Assembly (NCBI RefSeq): GCF_014204985.1
Contig: NZ_JACHMP010000001.1
Location: forward strand, 4,154,001 to 4,218,000
Reading direction: 5' to 3'
DNA from: Streptosporangium becharense
GTDB taxonomy: Bacteria; Actinomycetota; Actinomycetes; Streptosporangiales; Streptosporangiaceae
Length of the DNA stretch: 64,000 nt
A program made the position numbers and the translations under genes. Shown here in pieces: positions 40,853 through 49,245 of this stretch (position 1 is the stretch's first letter; each line of letters begins with the position of its first letter). Under the pieces are notes generated by a model, which made no database searches, was not told where the DNA came from, and worked only from the letters and a program-made list of their open reading frames with translations.

Positions 40853-42661
40853 ATGGACAGGACTGTGGCCGACGTCGTCGTCGAACGGCTGCGCCGATGG
40901 GATGTCCGCCGCGTGTTCGGCTACTCGGGAGACGGGATCAACGGTCTTCTGGCGGCCCTGCGGCGGGCCGGGGGAGAGCCCCGGTTCGTCCAGGCCCGCC
41001 ACGAACAGGCGGCGGCGTTCATGGCGACGGCCCACGCCAAGTACACCGGCGGGCTCGCCGTGTGCGCGTCCACCCAGGGGCCGGGAGCGGTGAACCTGCT
41101 CAACGGCCTCTACGACGCCAAACTGGACCACACACCCGTGCTCGCCATCGTCGGCCAGCAGTCCCGGTCCGTACTGGGCAGCGCCTACCAGCAGGAGATC
41201 GACCTGAAGGTGCTCTTCCAGGGGGTGGCCGCGGAGTTCTGCCAGACGATCGAGACCCCGGAGCAGGTCCCGATGCTGGTGGACCGCGCCGTCCGGCACG
41301 CGCTCGCCACCCGGAGCCCGGCCTGCCTGATCTTCCCGCACGACGTCCAGCAGGCCCCGGCGGCCGGGGAGCTCCCGCACGAGCACGGGGTGATCGCCAC
41401 CAGCGCGGTGCGCCACGCCGACCGCGTCGCCCCCGCCCGGCAGGATCTCCAGGCCGCCGCCGACGTGCTCAACGCGGGAAGCCGGCCGGCGATCCTCGTC
41501 GGCCAGGGAGCGCGCGACGCCGCGGCCGAGGTGGTGCGGGCCGCGGAGCTGCTGGGCGCCGGAGTCGCCTACGCGCTGCTCGGCAAGCCGGTGATCGACA
41601 ACACGCTGCCGTTCGTCACCGGGCCGACCGGGCACCTGGGCTCGACGGCCAGCTACGAGCTGATGACGGGCTGCGACACGCTCCTCATGGTCGGCACCGG
41701 TGAGCCGTGGACCGAGTTCCTGCCCGCCCCGGGGCAGGCCCGCGCCGTGCAGATCGACATCGACGGCCGCAACCTCGGATCCCGTTACCCCACGGAGGTC
41801 AACCTGCTCGGCGACGCGGGGGAGACGCTCCGCGCGCTGCTGCCGCTGCTGACCGAGCGGCGCGACCGCTCGTGGCGGGACCGGGTGGTCCGGTACGGGA
41901 CCGAGTGGCGGGAACTGCTGCGGAGCCGGGCCGCCGAACCGGCCGACCCGGTCAACCCGCAGGCGGTCTTCACCGAGCTCGACCGGCGGCTTCCGGACGA
42001 CGTCATGCTGGCCGTGGACGTCGGCTCGGTCACCTACTGGTACGCCCGCGACCTGTTCCTGCGTCCCGGCATGCAGGCGTCGTTGTCCAGCACCCTGGCG
42101 TGCATGGGCTGCGCCGTCCCCTACGGCATCGCCGCGAAGCTCGCCCGCCCGGACCGGCCCGTGATCGCCCTGGCCGGGGACGGCGCGATGCAGATGCTCG
42201 GCATGGCGGAGATGATCACCTTGGCGAGGTACTGGCGGGACTGGCCCGACCCGAGGTTCGTCATCCTCGTCCTGCACAACAACGACCTCAACGAGGTCAC
42301 CTGGGAGCAGCGGGAGAAGGAGGGCGATCCGCGCTTCCCCGCCTCGCAGGACCTGCCCGACGTGCCGTACGCCGAGTACGCCAGGATGCTGGGCTTCCAC
42401 GGGGTCGAGGTGGACAAGCCGGACATGCTGGGTGCGGCGTGGGACGAGGTCCTGGCCGCCCGCCGTCCGGCCCTGCTCCAGGTCCGCACCGACCCCGCGG
42501 TGCCGCTCCTGCCCCCGCACCAGCCGATCGAACAGGCCAGGAACTTCTACGCCGGGCTCGCCCAGGAGGGGGAGGCCGGACGGGCGGCCCGGCGGATGCT
42601 GTTCCGCCAACAGGAGCACGAGGAGCGGATCACCGGGGCGGGCGGCCCGCCGAGGGACTGA
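40853..42661 (+). CDS. Thiamine-pyrophosphate enzyme, pyruvate-oxidase-like
   Basis: 602-aa TPP-dependent enzyme of the acetolactate synthase/pyruvate oxidase family. The cofactor-activating Glu51 is in RHEQAAAFMA, and the Mg/TPP motif is AGDGAMQ (Asp443) to HNNDLNEV. The middle FAD-like domain is present but its FAD site is not conclusive. GGAGGGAGGGGAC precedes the ATG. Substrate is unknown; a 2-oxo acid is expected. It lies in a run of stress-associated-looking genes. Confidence 0.87.
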   Translation: MDRTVADVVVERLRRWDVRRVFGYSGDGINGLLAALRRAGGEPRFVQARHEQAAAFMATAHAKYTGGLAVCASTQGPGAVNLLNGLYDAKLDHTPVLAIVGQQSRSVLGSAYQQEIDLKVLFQGVAAEFCQTIETPEQVPMLVDRAVRHALATRSPACLIFPHDVQQAPAAGELPHEHGVIATSAVRHADRVAPARQDLQAAADVLNAGSRPAILVGQGARDAAAEVVRAAELLGAGVAYALLGKPVIDNTLPFVTGPTGHLGSTASYELMTGCDTLLMVGTGEPWTEFLPAPGQARAVQIDIDGRNLGSRYPTEVNLLGDAGETLRALLPLLTERRDRSWRDRVVRYGTEWRELLRSRAAEPADPVNPQAVFTELDRRLPDDVMLAVDVGSVTYWYARDLFLRPGMQASLSSTLACMGCAVPYGIAAKLARPDRPVIALAGDGAMQMLGMAEMITLARYWRDWPDPRFVILVLHNNDLNEVTWEQREKEGDPRFPASQDLPDVPYAEYARMLGFHGVEVDKPDMLGAAWDEVLAARRPALLQVRTDPAVPLLPPHQPIEQARNFYAGLAQEGEAGRAARRMLFRQQEHEERITGAGGPPRD

Positions 42662-42860
42662 CGCGCACCACGAAGGCGTCCGCGGGCACCCGGAAGATGG
42701 GCCGCGGGCACCGGGGAGGGGGCCCGCGGTCCGTGGGGAGGCGGGGCCGCGGTCCGCGGGCACCTGGGGGACGGGTCCGCAGGCGTCCGGGAGACGGGGG
42801 CCGTGGCTCGCGGGCACCCGGGAGACGGGTCCGCGGTCCGCGGGCCCGGAACACGAGCAT
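42662..42860. repeat. Imperfect GC-rich repeats between TPP enzyme and SDR
   Basis: Units such as CGCGGGCACCCGG, GGAGACGGGTCCGC and GGTCCGCGGGC recur about every 40-70 bp, including near 42690, 42755 and 42808. The 214-bp gap has no gene. Confidence 0.5.
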
Positions 42861-42875
42861 GTGGAAGGAGCACTC

Positions 42876-43691
42876 ATGAGCAGCGCACCGTCGTCCTCCG
42901 GCTACGACCGGATCGCGATCGTCACCGGAGCGGATTCCGGCATCGGCCGGGCGACGGCCGTGGCCCTGGCCGAGCACGGTTTCAATGTGGGGATCACCTT
43001 CCACTCCGACCAGCGGGGGGCGGAGGAGACCGCGCGAGAGGTCCGCGGCCACGGCCGTGCGGCGGCCGTACGCCGGCACGATCTGACCGACCCGGAGAAG
43101 GCCGCCGCCGTGGTGGACGAGCTGGCCGCAGAGCTCGGCGGGCTCGGTGTCCTGGTCAACAACGCCGGCACCGGCAGCTCCGAGCCGCTGCTGGAAATGG
43201 GCTTCGACCGGTGGCGGTCGGTCCTCGCGGTCGACCTCGACGGCCCGTTCCTGTGCGCTCAGCGGGCCGCCCGCCACATGATCGCCGCCGGCCGCGGCGG
43301 ACGTATCGTCAACGTCACCAGCGTCCACGAGGAGTACCCGCGGGTGGGAGCCGGGCCGTACTGCGCGGCCAAGGGCGGCCTGCGGATGCTGAGCCGGGTG
43401 CTCGCCCTGGAACTGTCGCCCTACGGGATCACGGTGAACACCGTCGCGCCGGGGGAGATCGCCACCCCGATGACCGGCCAGGAGGACGAGCGTCCCCAGC
43501 CCGGCAGCCGGCCCGGATACCCGATCGACCGCCCCGGCGACGCCCGGGAGGTGGCCGGCGCCGTCGCCTTCCTCGCCGGGCACTCCGCGTCGTACATCAC
43601 GGGGGCGTCGCTCTTCGTGGACGGCGGCCTGACGCTCATGGGGCCGCAGGCGGCCGGTGCCCTTCCCGCCGGCGACTGGCGGCAGGGGTGA
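42876..43691 (+). CDS. SDR oxidoreductase
   Basis: 271-aa short-chain dehydrogenase. NAD(P) motif TGADSGIG, then LVNNAGTG, active-site Ser in NVTSVHEE and Tyr-x3-Lys in YCAAKGG, with the C-terminal ITGASLFVDGGLTL of the FabG/glucose-dehydrogenase branch. GGAAGGAG sits eight bases before ATG 42876. Many such genes in actinomycetes are stress-induced; substrate is not known. Confidence 0.9.
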   Translation: MSSAPSSSGYDRIAIVTGADSGIGRATAVALAEHGFNVGITFHSDQRGAEETAREVRGHGRAAAVRRHDLTDPEKAAAVVDELAAELGGLGVLVNNAGTGSSEPLLEMGFDRWRSVLAVDLDGPFLCAQRAARHMIAAGRGGRIVNVTSVHEEYPRVGAGPYCAAKGGLRMLSRVLALELSPYGITVNTVAPGEIATPMTGQEDERPQPGSRPGYPIDRPGDAREVAGAVAFLAGHSASYITGASLFVDGGLTLMGPQAAGALPAGDWRQG

Positions 43692-43788
43692 CCGGCCGCC
43701 GGGCGGCCCGGCCGGGAGGGGGCCGGCCGTTACAACGGGAATCCACCGGGCATCGGGAGGCAGAAGAGCCGGACAGCAGGGGGCGACG

Positions 43789-44394
43789 ATGAGAGAGCAC
43801 ACGCCGAGGCACGACCCGCACTCGCGGTTCGAGGACGAGGGGATCCCGGACCTGCAGGACGGCACCCCGCAGCAGCAGTGGGCGGTCGACCCGCAGGAGG
43901 CGCCGCTGCCCGCCGACCGTCCCGTCGCGATGGACGACTTCGGCACCACGGTCGACGAGCAGATCCAGGGGGAGTCCCTGGAGGGCCGCCTGAGCCGTGA
44001 GATTCCCGAGGAACAGCCGGTGTTCGGCGCCGACGCCGACGGCACCGCCGGGCCCGCCACCGGGTCCGACGCCGGTGCGGGTGAGGAGCGGGACCTCGAC
44101 CCGGAGATCCCGGGCGGGCTCGACCCGCGGGTGGACGCCGAGAGCGGCCTGGGAGTGGGGTCCGACCTCGACACGGACTACCAGCCGGACGACGACGTGG
44201 ACGCGGACTGGTCCGCGCAGCCGGAGGAGCCCTCCGGCGCCGTGTGGGACGAGCCCCGCCGGGCGGGCCGCCTGGTCGACCCCGACGAGGGAGCGCGTCC
44301 GGACACCGAGGCCGATCTGGTCGCCGAGGAGGTCGGGCCGGACGCGGGTGGTTACACGGCGGAGGAGGCCGCCATGCGGGTGGAGCCGGAGTGA
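43789..44394 (+). CDS. DUF5709 protein, acidic and disordered
   Basis: 201-aa highly acidic protein, low in hydrophobic residues, with DUF5709 character (PVAMDDFGTTVDEQIQGESL, DEPRRAGRLVDPDEGA, a C-terminal YTAEEAAMRVE). Such proteins occur widely in desiccation- and oxidative-stress regulons of actinobacteria; function is unknown. The next gene, 73 bp on, is also 201 aa, acidic and disordered. Confidence 0.8.
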   Translation: MREHTPRHDPHSRFEDEGIPDLQDGTPQQQWAVDPQEAPLPADRPVAMDDFGTTVDEQIQGESLEGRLSREIPEEQPVFGADADGTAGPATGSDAGAGEERDLDPEIPGGLDPRVDAESGLGVGSDLDTDYQPDDDVDADWSAQPEEPSGAVWDEPRRAGRLVDPDEGARPDTEADLVAEEVGPDAGGYTAEEAAMRVEPE

Positions 44395-44467
44395 GGACGA
44401 CGGACGGGCGGAGCCCCGGCCGGTGCGGCACAGGGACGCGCCGGCCGGGAGTGGGACGGGGAGAGCG

Positions 44468-45073
44468 ATGAGCGAGCAGGCGAAGCCAGGGGGAGGGGAA
44501 GCGATGGACCAGGAGGAGCGCGACAGGGAGGCCGAGCGGGAGAAGGCCAGGGAGATGTACAAGGGGACCACCTTCGACCCCGAGCTGCACGACATGGGCG
44601 GCGACATCGGCCCGGCGTCGATCCGGGGCTCCAACCGCAGTCCCGGAGCCCGTCCGGACGACGAGGCCGAGCCCAGGAGCGGCTGGTCGACGTCCACGGG
44701 GTACGTCGCCGGACGCGACGACGAGTGGCCGGCGACGGCGGGCTCGGACGAGAAGGCGGTGGGAGCGCGGACCGACGAGGTCGACGACCGCGTCGAGACG
44801 GCGGGAGTCAGCCCCCGGGCGGTGCCCGAGGACATCGAGGGCCCCCGTGACAACCCCGACGCCGACGCCCGGGCGAGAGGCCCCGTGGAGGACGGCTCCG
44901 ACGACGACGGGCCGCGGCCGGGCCGGACGGCCCCGCCCACGGGCGGACACGTGAGCGCGGACCTGGACTGGGTCTCCTCCGACGAGGACGACCCCGACGG
45001 CGGATCCGGCCGGACGGAGGAGGACGACGGCGGTTACCTGCCCGGCGAGGGCACGGGCCGCCCGATCATCTGA
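44468..45073 (+). CDS. Acidic disordered protein, unknown function
   Basis: 201-aa protein rich in Asp/Glu/Gly/Pro. A charged helix at the start (DQEERDREAEREKAREMYKG) is followed by a disordered remainder with two WPATAG/DLDWVSSDE islands. It resembles neither DUF5709 nor a known family, but base composition and position make it a partner of the preceding gene. GGGGAGAGCG precedes ATG 44468. Confidence 0.65.
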   Translation: MSEQAKPGGGEAMDQEERDREAEREKAREMYKGTTFDPELHDMGGDIGPASIRGSNRSPGARPDDEAEPRSGWSTSTGYVAGRDDEWPATAGSDEKAVGARTDEVDDRVETAGVSPRAVPEDIEGPRDNPDADARARGPVEDGSDDDGPRPGRTAPPTGGHVSADLDWVSSDEDDPDGGSGRTEEDDGGYLPGEGTGRPII

Positions 45074-45094
45074 GTAGCGGGCCGCCGGTCGCCC

Positions 45095-45183
45095 GGGGTT
45101 CGTACCGAAGGGTTCCGGGCCGTCGGACACACGGGGTTCGTACCGGGGAGTTCCGGGCCGACGGTCATCCCGGGGTCATACCG
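45095..45183. repeat. Three imperfect 38-39-bp tandem units
   Basis: GGGGTTCGTACCG occurs at 45095 and 45133, with a decayed copy at 45172 (GGGGTCATACCG), each followed by a GGGCCG-type tail. They lie downstream of the acidic-protein gene. Confidence 0.6.
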
Positions 45184-45233
45184 CGAGGGCATGGGCCGCC
45201 GGTCAACCCGAGTCCGCGCCGGAGGGTCCCGGT

Positions 45234-45282
45234 CCGCCGGACGCGCCTGGTCGCCGTGGGCACCTGGCAGCGCGTCCGGCGG
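45234..45282. terminator. Hairpin between convergent genes
   Basis: Exact 12-bp arms CCGCCGGACGCG (45234-45245) and CGCGTCCGGCGG (45271-45282), six bases beyond the stop of the DUF3073 gene on the minus strand. Confidence 0.65.
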
Positions 45283-45288
45283 CCGAGG

Positions 45289-45456
45289 TCACTTCTCGGC
45301 CGGCTCGTCGGCCGGAACCTCCACTCTGCTCTCCGGCACGCGCTCGCCGGTGGCGCGGAGCTCCGCGCGCAACCGCTCAAGGTCGATGTCGTGGATGCTG
45401 TACTTGAGCTGACGAGCGACCTTTGTCTGCTTCGCCTTGGCCCGACCCCGCCCCAT
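45289..45456 (-). CDS. DUF3073 protein, 55 aa
   Basis: Very small basic protein: MGRGRAKAKQTKVARQLKYS, followed by DIDLERLRAELR and an acidic tail ending DEPAEK. The N-terminal block is the DUF3073 signature, nearly invariant across actinobacteria. Function unknown; the basic start and acidic tail suggest RNA or ribosome contact (inference). ATG 45456 has GGGAG nine bases upstream. Confidence 0.9.
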   Translation of the reverse strand: MGRGRAKAKQTKVARQLKYSIHDIDLERLRAELRATGERVPESRVEVPADEPAEK

Positions 45457-45671
45457 CTCTGTACTCCCTCATACAGGCCGTGTTCGGCCTATTATCGATC
45501 TCGCATCGCCGACCGGCGCGGCGCGACCTGCTCCTCCGCGCCCGCCGGCAGCCGTACCCGGTGGCATCCCGCTCCGTCCCGGCTCGATCCAGGGGACACG
45601 AGCCGGCCTGAGGTGACGCCCGGGGACGGGCCGCTGCGGCCATCTTACCGATAACCCTTACGATTTGAATA

Positions 45672-45694
45672 ATTATGCAATTTGCCACATCATA
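45672..45694. promoter_or_regulatory. ArsR operator candidate, left copy
   Basis: ATTATGCAATTTG followed by CCACATCATA. The element recurs in inverted orientation at 46720-46743 with about 20 of 23 positions equal. Both copies lie upstream of the two ArsR genes, in an AT-rich gap. Confidence 0.6.
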
Positions 45695-45753
45695 AGGCCG
45701 CGTGCTCGCCGGTAGGGCGGCGGGGGGCGGAATTCGACCACGAAAGCAGGGGT

Positions 45754-45948
45754 ATGAGCGAGTTCGAGACGGAACTGCGGATGCGCGTGGACGAGGTCGA
45801 CTCCCAGCTGCGGCTTCTGCGGCAGGCCGAGGACGACCACGCGGTCGAAGTTCTGTCCGGACGGCTGGAGAACCTGCTGCGCATCGCCGAGCGGCACGGC
45901 ATCGACCTGGGGCGTGCGGTCGAGGCTCCGGCGGCCGGAACGGCATGA
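45754..45948 (+). CDS. Small coiled-coil protein, 64 aa
   Basis: 64 aa, mostly one amphipathic helix (RMRVDEVDSQLRLLRQAEDD, VLSGRLENLLRIAE). It starts at ATG 45754 behind GCAGGGG, and its stop overlaps the ATG of the first ArsR gene (ATGA), so it is coupled to it. The inverted ArsR copy has no such leader gene. Function is unknown. Confidence 0.6.
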   Translation: MSEFETELRMRVDEVDSQLRLLRQAEDDHAVEVLSGRLENLLRIAERHGIDLGRAVEAPAAGTA

Positions 45949-46286
45949 TCATGTCTGTGCCGCTGTATCAGGCCAAGGCCGAACTCTTCCGTACCCTCGG
46001 ACATCCCGTGCGCATCCGCGTGCTCGAACTGCTGCAGGACGGACCGCTGCCGGTGCGCGACCTGCTGGCCACGATCGACATCGAGGCGTCCAGCCTGTCG
46101 CAGCAGCTGGCGGTGCTGCGCCGGACCGGGATCGTGACCGCCACCCGGGAAGGTCCCACGGTCGTCTACGCGCTGTCCACCGCCGACGTGGCCGACCTGA
46201 TGGCCACCGCTCGCGGAATCCTGGCCGAGCTGCTGGCGGGTCAGGGGGAGCTGCTGGCGGAGCTCCGTGCCCAGGCGCGAGGATGA
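45945..46286 (+). CDS. ArsR/SmtB-family regulator, copy A
   Basis: 113-aa winged-helix repressor (LFRTLGHPVRIRVLELLQDG, recognition helix SSLSQQLAVLRRTGIV). No ELCVCDL-type metal cysteines, so the inducer is not a classic metal at alpha3. ATG 45945 gives coupling with the upstream gene; ATG 45951 matches the start of copy B better. From 45960 to 46147 its DNA is identical to that of copy B. Residues after about 70 diverge, so specificity may differ. Confidence 0.88.
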   Translation: MIMSVPLYQAKAELFRTLGHPVRIRVLELLQDGPLPVRDLLATIDIEASSLSQQLAVLRRTGIVTATREGPTVVYALSTADVADLMATARGILAELLAGQGELLAELRAQARG

Positions 46287-46658
46287 ACGCGGCCGCGTAT
46301 TCGGGTGCCTGTTCCGGGGCGTCTGCGCCGATCACTTCGCCTCCGCTCCGCGCAGCTCGGCCAGCAATTCTCCCTGCTCGGCGAGCACGTCGGTCAGTAT
46401 CCGGCGTGCCGCCCGCAACAAACCGGCCACGTCCGCGCTGCTCAGCGCGTAGACCACGGTCGACCCCTCGCGGGTGGCGGTCACGATCCCGGTCCGGCGC
46501 AGCACCGCCAGCTGCTGCGACAGGCTGGACGCCTCGATGTCGATCGTGGCCAGCAGGTCGCGCACCGGCAGCGGTCCGTCCTGCAGCAGTTCGAGCACGC
46601 GGATGCGCACGGGATGTCCGAGGGTACGGAAGAGTTCGGCCTTGGCCTGATACAGCGG
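45960..46658. repeat. 188-bp perfect inverted duplication of ArsR coding DNA
   Basis: 45960-46147 (plus) and 46471-46658 (minus) are identical over 188 bp, including third positions, with 323 bp between. The ends of the two genes differ. The identity ends within the codon for Arg in TATREG. This indicates recent duplication or ongoing gene conversion. Confidence 0.95.
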
Positions 46659-46667
46659 AACCGGCAT
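46332..46667 (-). CDS. ArsR/SmtB-family regulator, copy B
   Basis: 111-aa winged-helix regulator, starting ATG 46667 behind GGGAGGGGAGA (a longer start at 46721 is less likely). Its first 67 residues are almost identical to copy A (66 consecutive residues equal), and the C-terminal dimerisation helix differs (RRILTDVLAEQGELLAELRG). It faces copy A, so the transcripts converge. The operator-like element 46720-46743 lies upstream. Confidence 0.88.
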   Translation of the reverse strand: MPVPLYQAKAELFRTLGHPVRIRVLELLQDGPLPVRDLLATIDIEASSLSQQLAVLRRTGIVTATREGSTVVYALSSADVAGLLRAARRILTDVLAEQGELLAELRGAEAK

Positions 46668-46719
46668 TCTCCCCTCCCGTGGCGGACCGGCGGAGGTCGG
46701 CGACGTGGCCGGATCACTC

Positions 46720-46743
46720 ATATGATGTAACAAATTGCATAAT
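46720..46743. promoter_or_regulatory. ArsR operator candidate, right copy
   Basis: Inverted version of the element at 45672-45694 (reads ATTATGCAATTTGTTACATC on the minus strand). It lies upstream of copy B and overlaps the end of the intergenic gap before the endonuclease-Q-like gene. Confidence 0.6.
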
Positions 46744-46762
46744 CCTTCAACTCTCCGAGGTC

Positions 46763-48082
46763 TCAACCGGCGGCTTCGTCCTCCAGGTCGAAAAGCGTCG
46801 GCGGCGTCGGCTCGGCGGTCGCATCCGTCTTCTCCGTTTCGCCGGGGGCGAAAAGACGGATCACCCCGTACGTGCCGTCGTAGCCGGCCTCCCGGATCAC
46901 CGCGCCGCGGCGGAGCCGGTCGACGGCCTCCGCGAGCGGTGGTGAGTGGGCGGCGATGTCACCGACCGGCACGTCCGTGAGGATCGCCAGTTCGGGCCCC
47001 AGGGCGGTGGTGAGCCTGTCGACCTCCCCGCGGACCTTCTTGCTGTCCGGCCCCACGCCGAGGATCTCGCCGACGACCTCCGGCAGCGGGACCAGGTTGA
47101 GGAACCCGGCGGCGCCGTCCGGCCGGGCGCCTTCCGGCCGGACGGCCAGGTCCTCCACCCGGCTCAGCACACCGACCGTGAGCCGCCTGCCGCAGACCGG
47201 GCAGATCCCGCCGTGCGCGCGCGTCTCCTCCGGGCTCATCCGGACGCCGCACTTGCGGTGCCCGTCCAGGTGGTACCTGCCCTCCTCGGGGAAGAACTCG
47301 ACCGTCCCCTCGTATCCCGTGCCGGTCCGCAGGGAGTCCAGGACCGCGAAGTAGTCCAGGCCGGTGTCGAACACCGTGGTCTCGCGGCCGACCCTGGGCG
47401 GTGAGTGCGCGTCGGAGTAACTGACCATCCGGTAACGGTCGAGGCCGGCGACCCGCCAGTTCATCGCGGGGTCGCTGGACAGCCCGGTCTCCAGCGCGAA
47501 GATGTGGCCGGAGAGATCGCCGTAGCACTCCTCGACCGTGTCGAACCCGGCTTTGGAACCGAACACGCCGAACCACGGGGTCCAGACGTGTGCGGGCACC
47601 AGGTAGGCGCCGTCACCGCTGCCCAGGGTGATCTCCAGCAGGTCCCGGGAGTCCATGCCGAGGGCGGGCCGGCCGTCGGTGCTCAGGTCGCCGATCCGCC
47701 CGAGCCGGCGGTTGAACGCCGCCGCCGTGTCGAAGTCCGGCATGTACACCAGGTGGTGGATCTTTCGGGTGTGCCCGTCGTGCCGGTAGATCGTGGCGAT
47801 CTCCGCGGACAGCATGAACCGCACCGGGGCGGAGGCGATCCCGGGCGGCAGCGTGCGGGAGACCTCCCGGTCCTTCTCCTCGCGCAACCGGAACAGTCCG
47901 GGCTCCGCGGGCACCAGGTTCTCCCGCAGATGGGCGAACCACGCCGGATGGGTGAAGTCGCCGGTGCCCATCAGTGTCACGCCCTTGCGCCGTGCCCACC
48001 AGGTCAGATGTTCCAGGTCGCTGTCCTTGCTGCAGGCCCTGGCGTACTTGGAGTGGATGTGCAGATCGGCATGGAAGCGCAT
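46763..48082 (-). CDS. Endonuclease Q-like PHP-domain nuclease
   Basis: 439-aa PHP-fold protein of the endonuclease Q group (DLHIHSKYARACSKD at the start, TGDFTHPAWF, and DAHSPPRVG near 255), which cuts 5' of deaminated bases in archaea and some bacteria. A zinc-ribbon-like segment (CGVRM ... CPVCGRRL) and a C-terminal helical region follow. ATG 48082 is used for GGGAAGG upstream. No uracil-repair genes are adjacent. Divergent from the methyltransferase. Confidence 0.83.
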   Translation of the reverse strand: MRFHADLHIHSKYARACSKDSDLEHLTWWARRKGVTLMGTGDFTHPAWFAHLRENLVPAEPGLFRLREEKDREVSRTLPPGIASAPVRFMLSAEIATIYRHDGHTRKIHHLVYMPDFDTAAAFNRRLGRIGDLSTDGRPALGMDSRDLLEITLGSGDGAYLVPAHVWTPWFGVFGSKAGFDTVEECYGDLSGHIFALETGLSSDPAMNWRVAGLDRYRMVSYSDAHSPPRVGRETTVFDTGLDYFAVLDSLRTGTGYEGTVEFFPEEGRYHLDGHRKCGVRMSPEETRAHGGICPVCGRRLTVGVLSRVEDLAVRPEGARPDGAAGFLNLVPLPEVVGEILGVGPDSKKVRGEVDRLTTALGPELAILTDVPVGDIAAHSPPLAEAVDRLRRGAVIREAGYDGTYGVIRLFAPGETEKTDATAEPTPPTLFDLEDEAAG

Positions 48083-48318
48083 CCGCGGAACCTTCCCGGC
48101 CGGGCGGGGGTTAGCCCTGTGCCGCGGGAATTCTCCCCCGGGCCGCTCTCGTCGCCGTGTGGGGTCGCGTGGTCGGTCGGTGGGCGGTGACCGCTCCCAC
48201 CGAACTGAGCGGACCATGCGTAGTCATGCCTTTCACCCGATAATCATGATTTATCCATAAAGATCCACAATTGCGAGTGTTCCTCGTATCATTCCCCGAA
48301 GACGAGGAAGGCGAGGGA

Positions 48319-49128
48319 ATGACCGAGCACCAGGCTGTTCCGCCAGGCATCGATCCGAACACTCCGAGTGTCGCCCGGATGTACGACTACTACCTGGGCG
48401 GCAAGGACAACTTCGCCTCCGACCGCGCCGCGGCGGAACAGTTCATCCAGGTGCTTCCCGGCATCCGGGAGATGGCACGGGCGAACCGCGAGTTCCTGGC
48501 CAAGGTCGTCGAGCTCCTCACCCGTCAGGGCGTGCGGCAGTTCCTCGACATCGGGTCGGGGCTGCCGACCCAGGACAACGTCCACCAGGTCGCCCAGCGC
48601 GTCGCGCCTGAGACCCGGGTCGTCTACGTCGACAACGACCCCATCGTCCTGGTGCACGGCCGCGCGCTCCTGGAGGACAACCCCGCCACCTCGGTCGTCC
48701 AGGCCGACATGCGGGAGCCCGAGGAACTGCTGGCGCACCCGGAGGTCGAGGGCGTCATCGACTTCACCCGGCCCGTCGCCGTGCTGCTGGTCTCGATGCT
48801 GCACTTCATCCCGGACGAGGACCTGGTCTCCCGCATCACGGCCGCCATCCGCGCACGGCTCGCGCCGGGCAGCCACCTGGTCATCACGCACGCCTACGAG
48901 GGCGACGTCAGCGCCGAGGTGCACGAGGCCGGGCAGCGGGTCTACCGCTCGACCACCGCGGGGTCGCTCACCTCGCGCGGCCCGGCACGGCTCGCCGAGC
49001 TGGTGGAGGGGATGGAGGTCCTGGAGCCGGGGATCGTCCCGGTCGAGGCGTGGCGGCCCGAGCATGACGAGGACGTCGTCGTCGACCTGACCAAGCCCGC
49101 CATCCTCTGCGTCGTCGGCCGCCGCTGA
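48319..49128 (+). CDS. SAM-dependent methyltransferase (DUF574 type)
   Basis: 269-aa methyltransferase of the actinobacterial family that begins with a conserved leader (VARMYDYYLGGKDNFASDR). SAM motif FLDIGSGLPTQDN and acidic VYVDNDPIV; C-terminal LVITHAYEGD. This family is greatly expanded in actinomycetes and mostly uncharacterised. AAGGCGAGGGA precedes ATG 48319. AATCATGATT (48242-48251) in the AT-rich upstream gap may be an operator. Confidence 0.88.
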   Translation: MTEHQAVPPGIDPNTPSVARMYDYYLGGKDNFASDRAAAEQFIQVLPGIREMARANREFLAKVVELLTRQGVRQFLDIGSGLPTQDNVHQVAQRVAPETRVVYVDNDPIVLVHGRALLEDNPATSVVQADMREPEELLAHPEVEGVIDFTRPVAVLLVSMLHFIPDEDLVSRITAAIRARLAPGSHLVITHAYEGDVSAEVHEAGQRVYRSTTAGSLTSRGPARLAELVEGMEVLEPGIVPVEAWRPEHDEDVVVDLTKPAILCVVGRR

Positions 49129-49245
49129 CCGTCCCCCGCTCCGGCCGGGGCCGCCGCCAGGCTCCCGGCGGTCGAGGGACGACCGGGCCGCCGGGATCCC
49201 CGCCGGCGGGGTGGGCGGTCGGCCGGTGGGCGGCCGAGGCCGCCG

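Noticed and set aside
40625..42877. 750-codon minus-strand frame opposite the TPP enzyme
   Set aside because: Artefact of GC bias in codon third positions; the plus strand has the TPP motifs.
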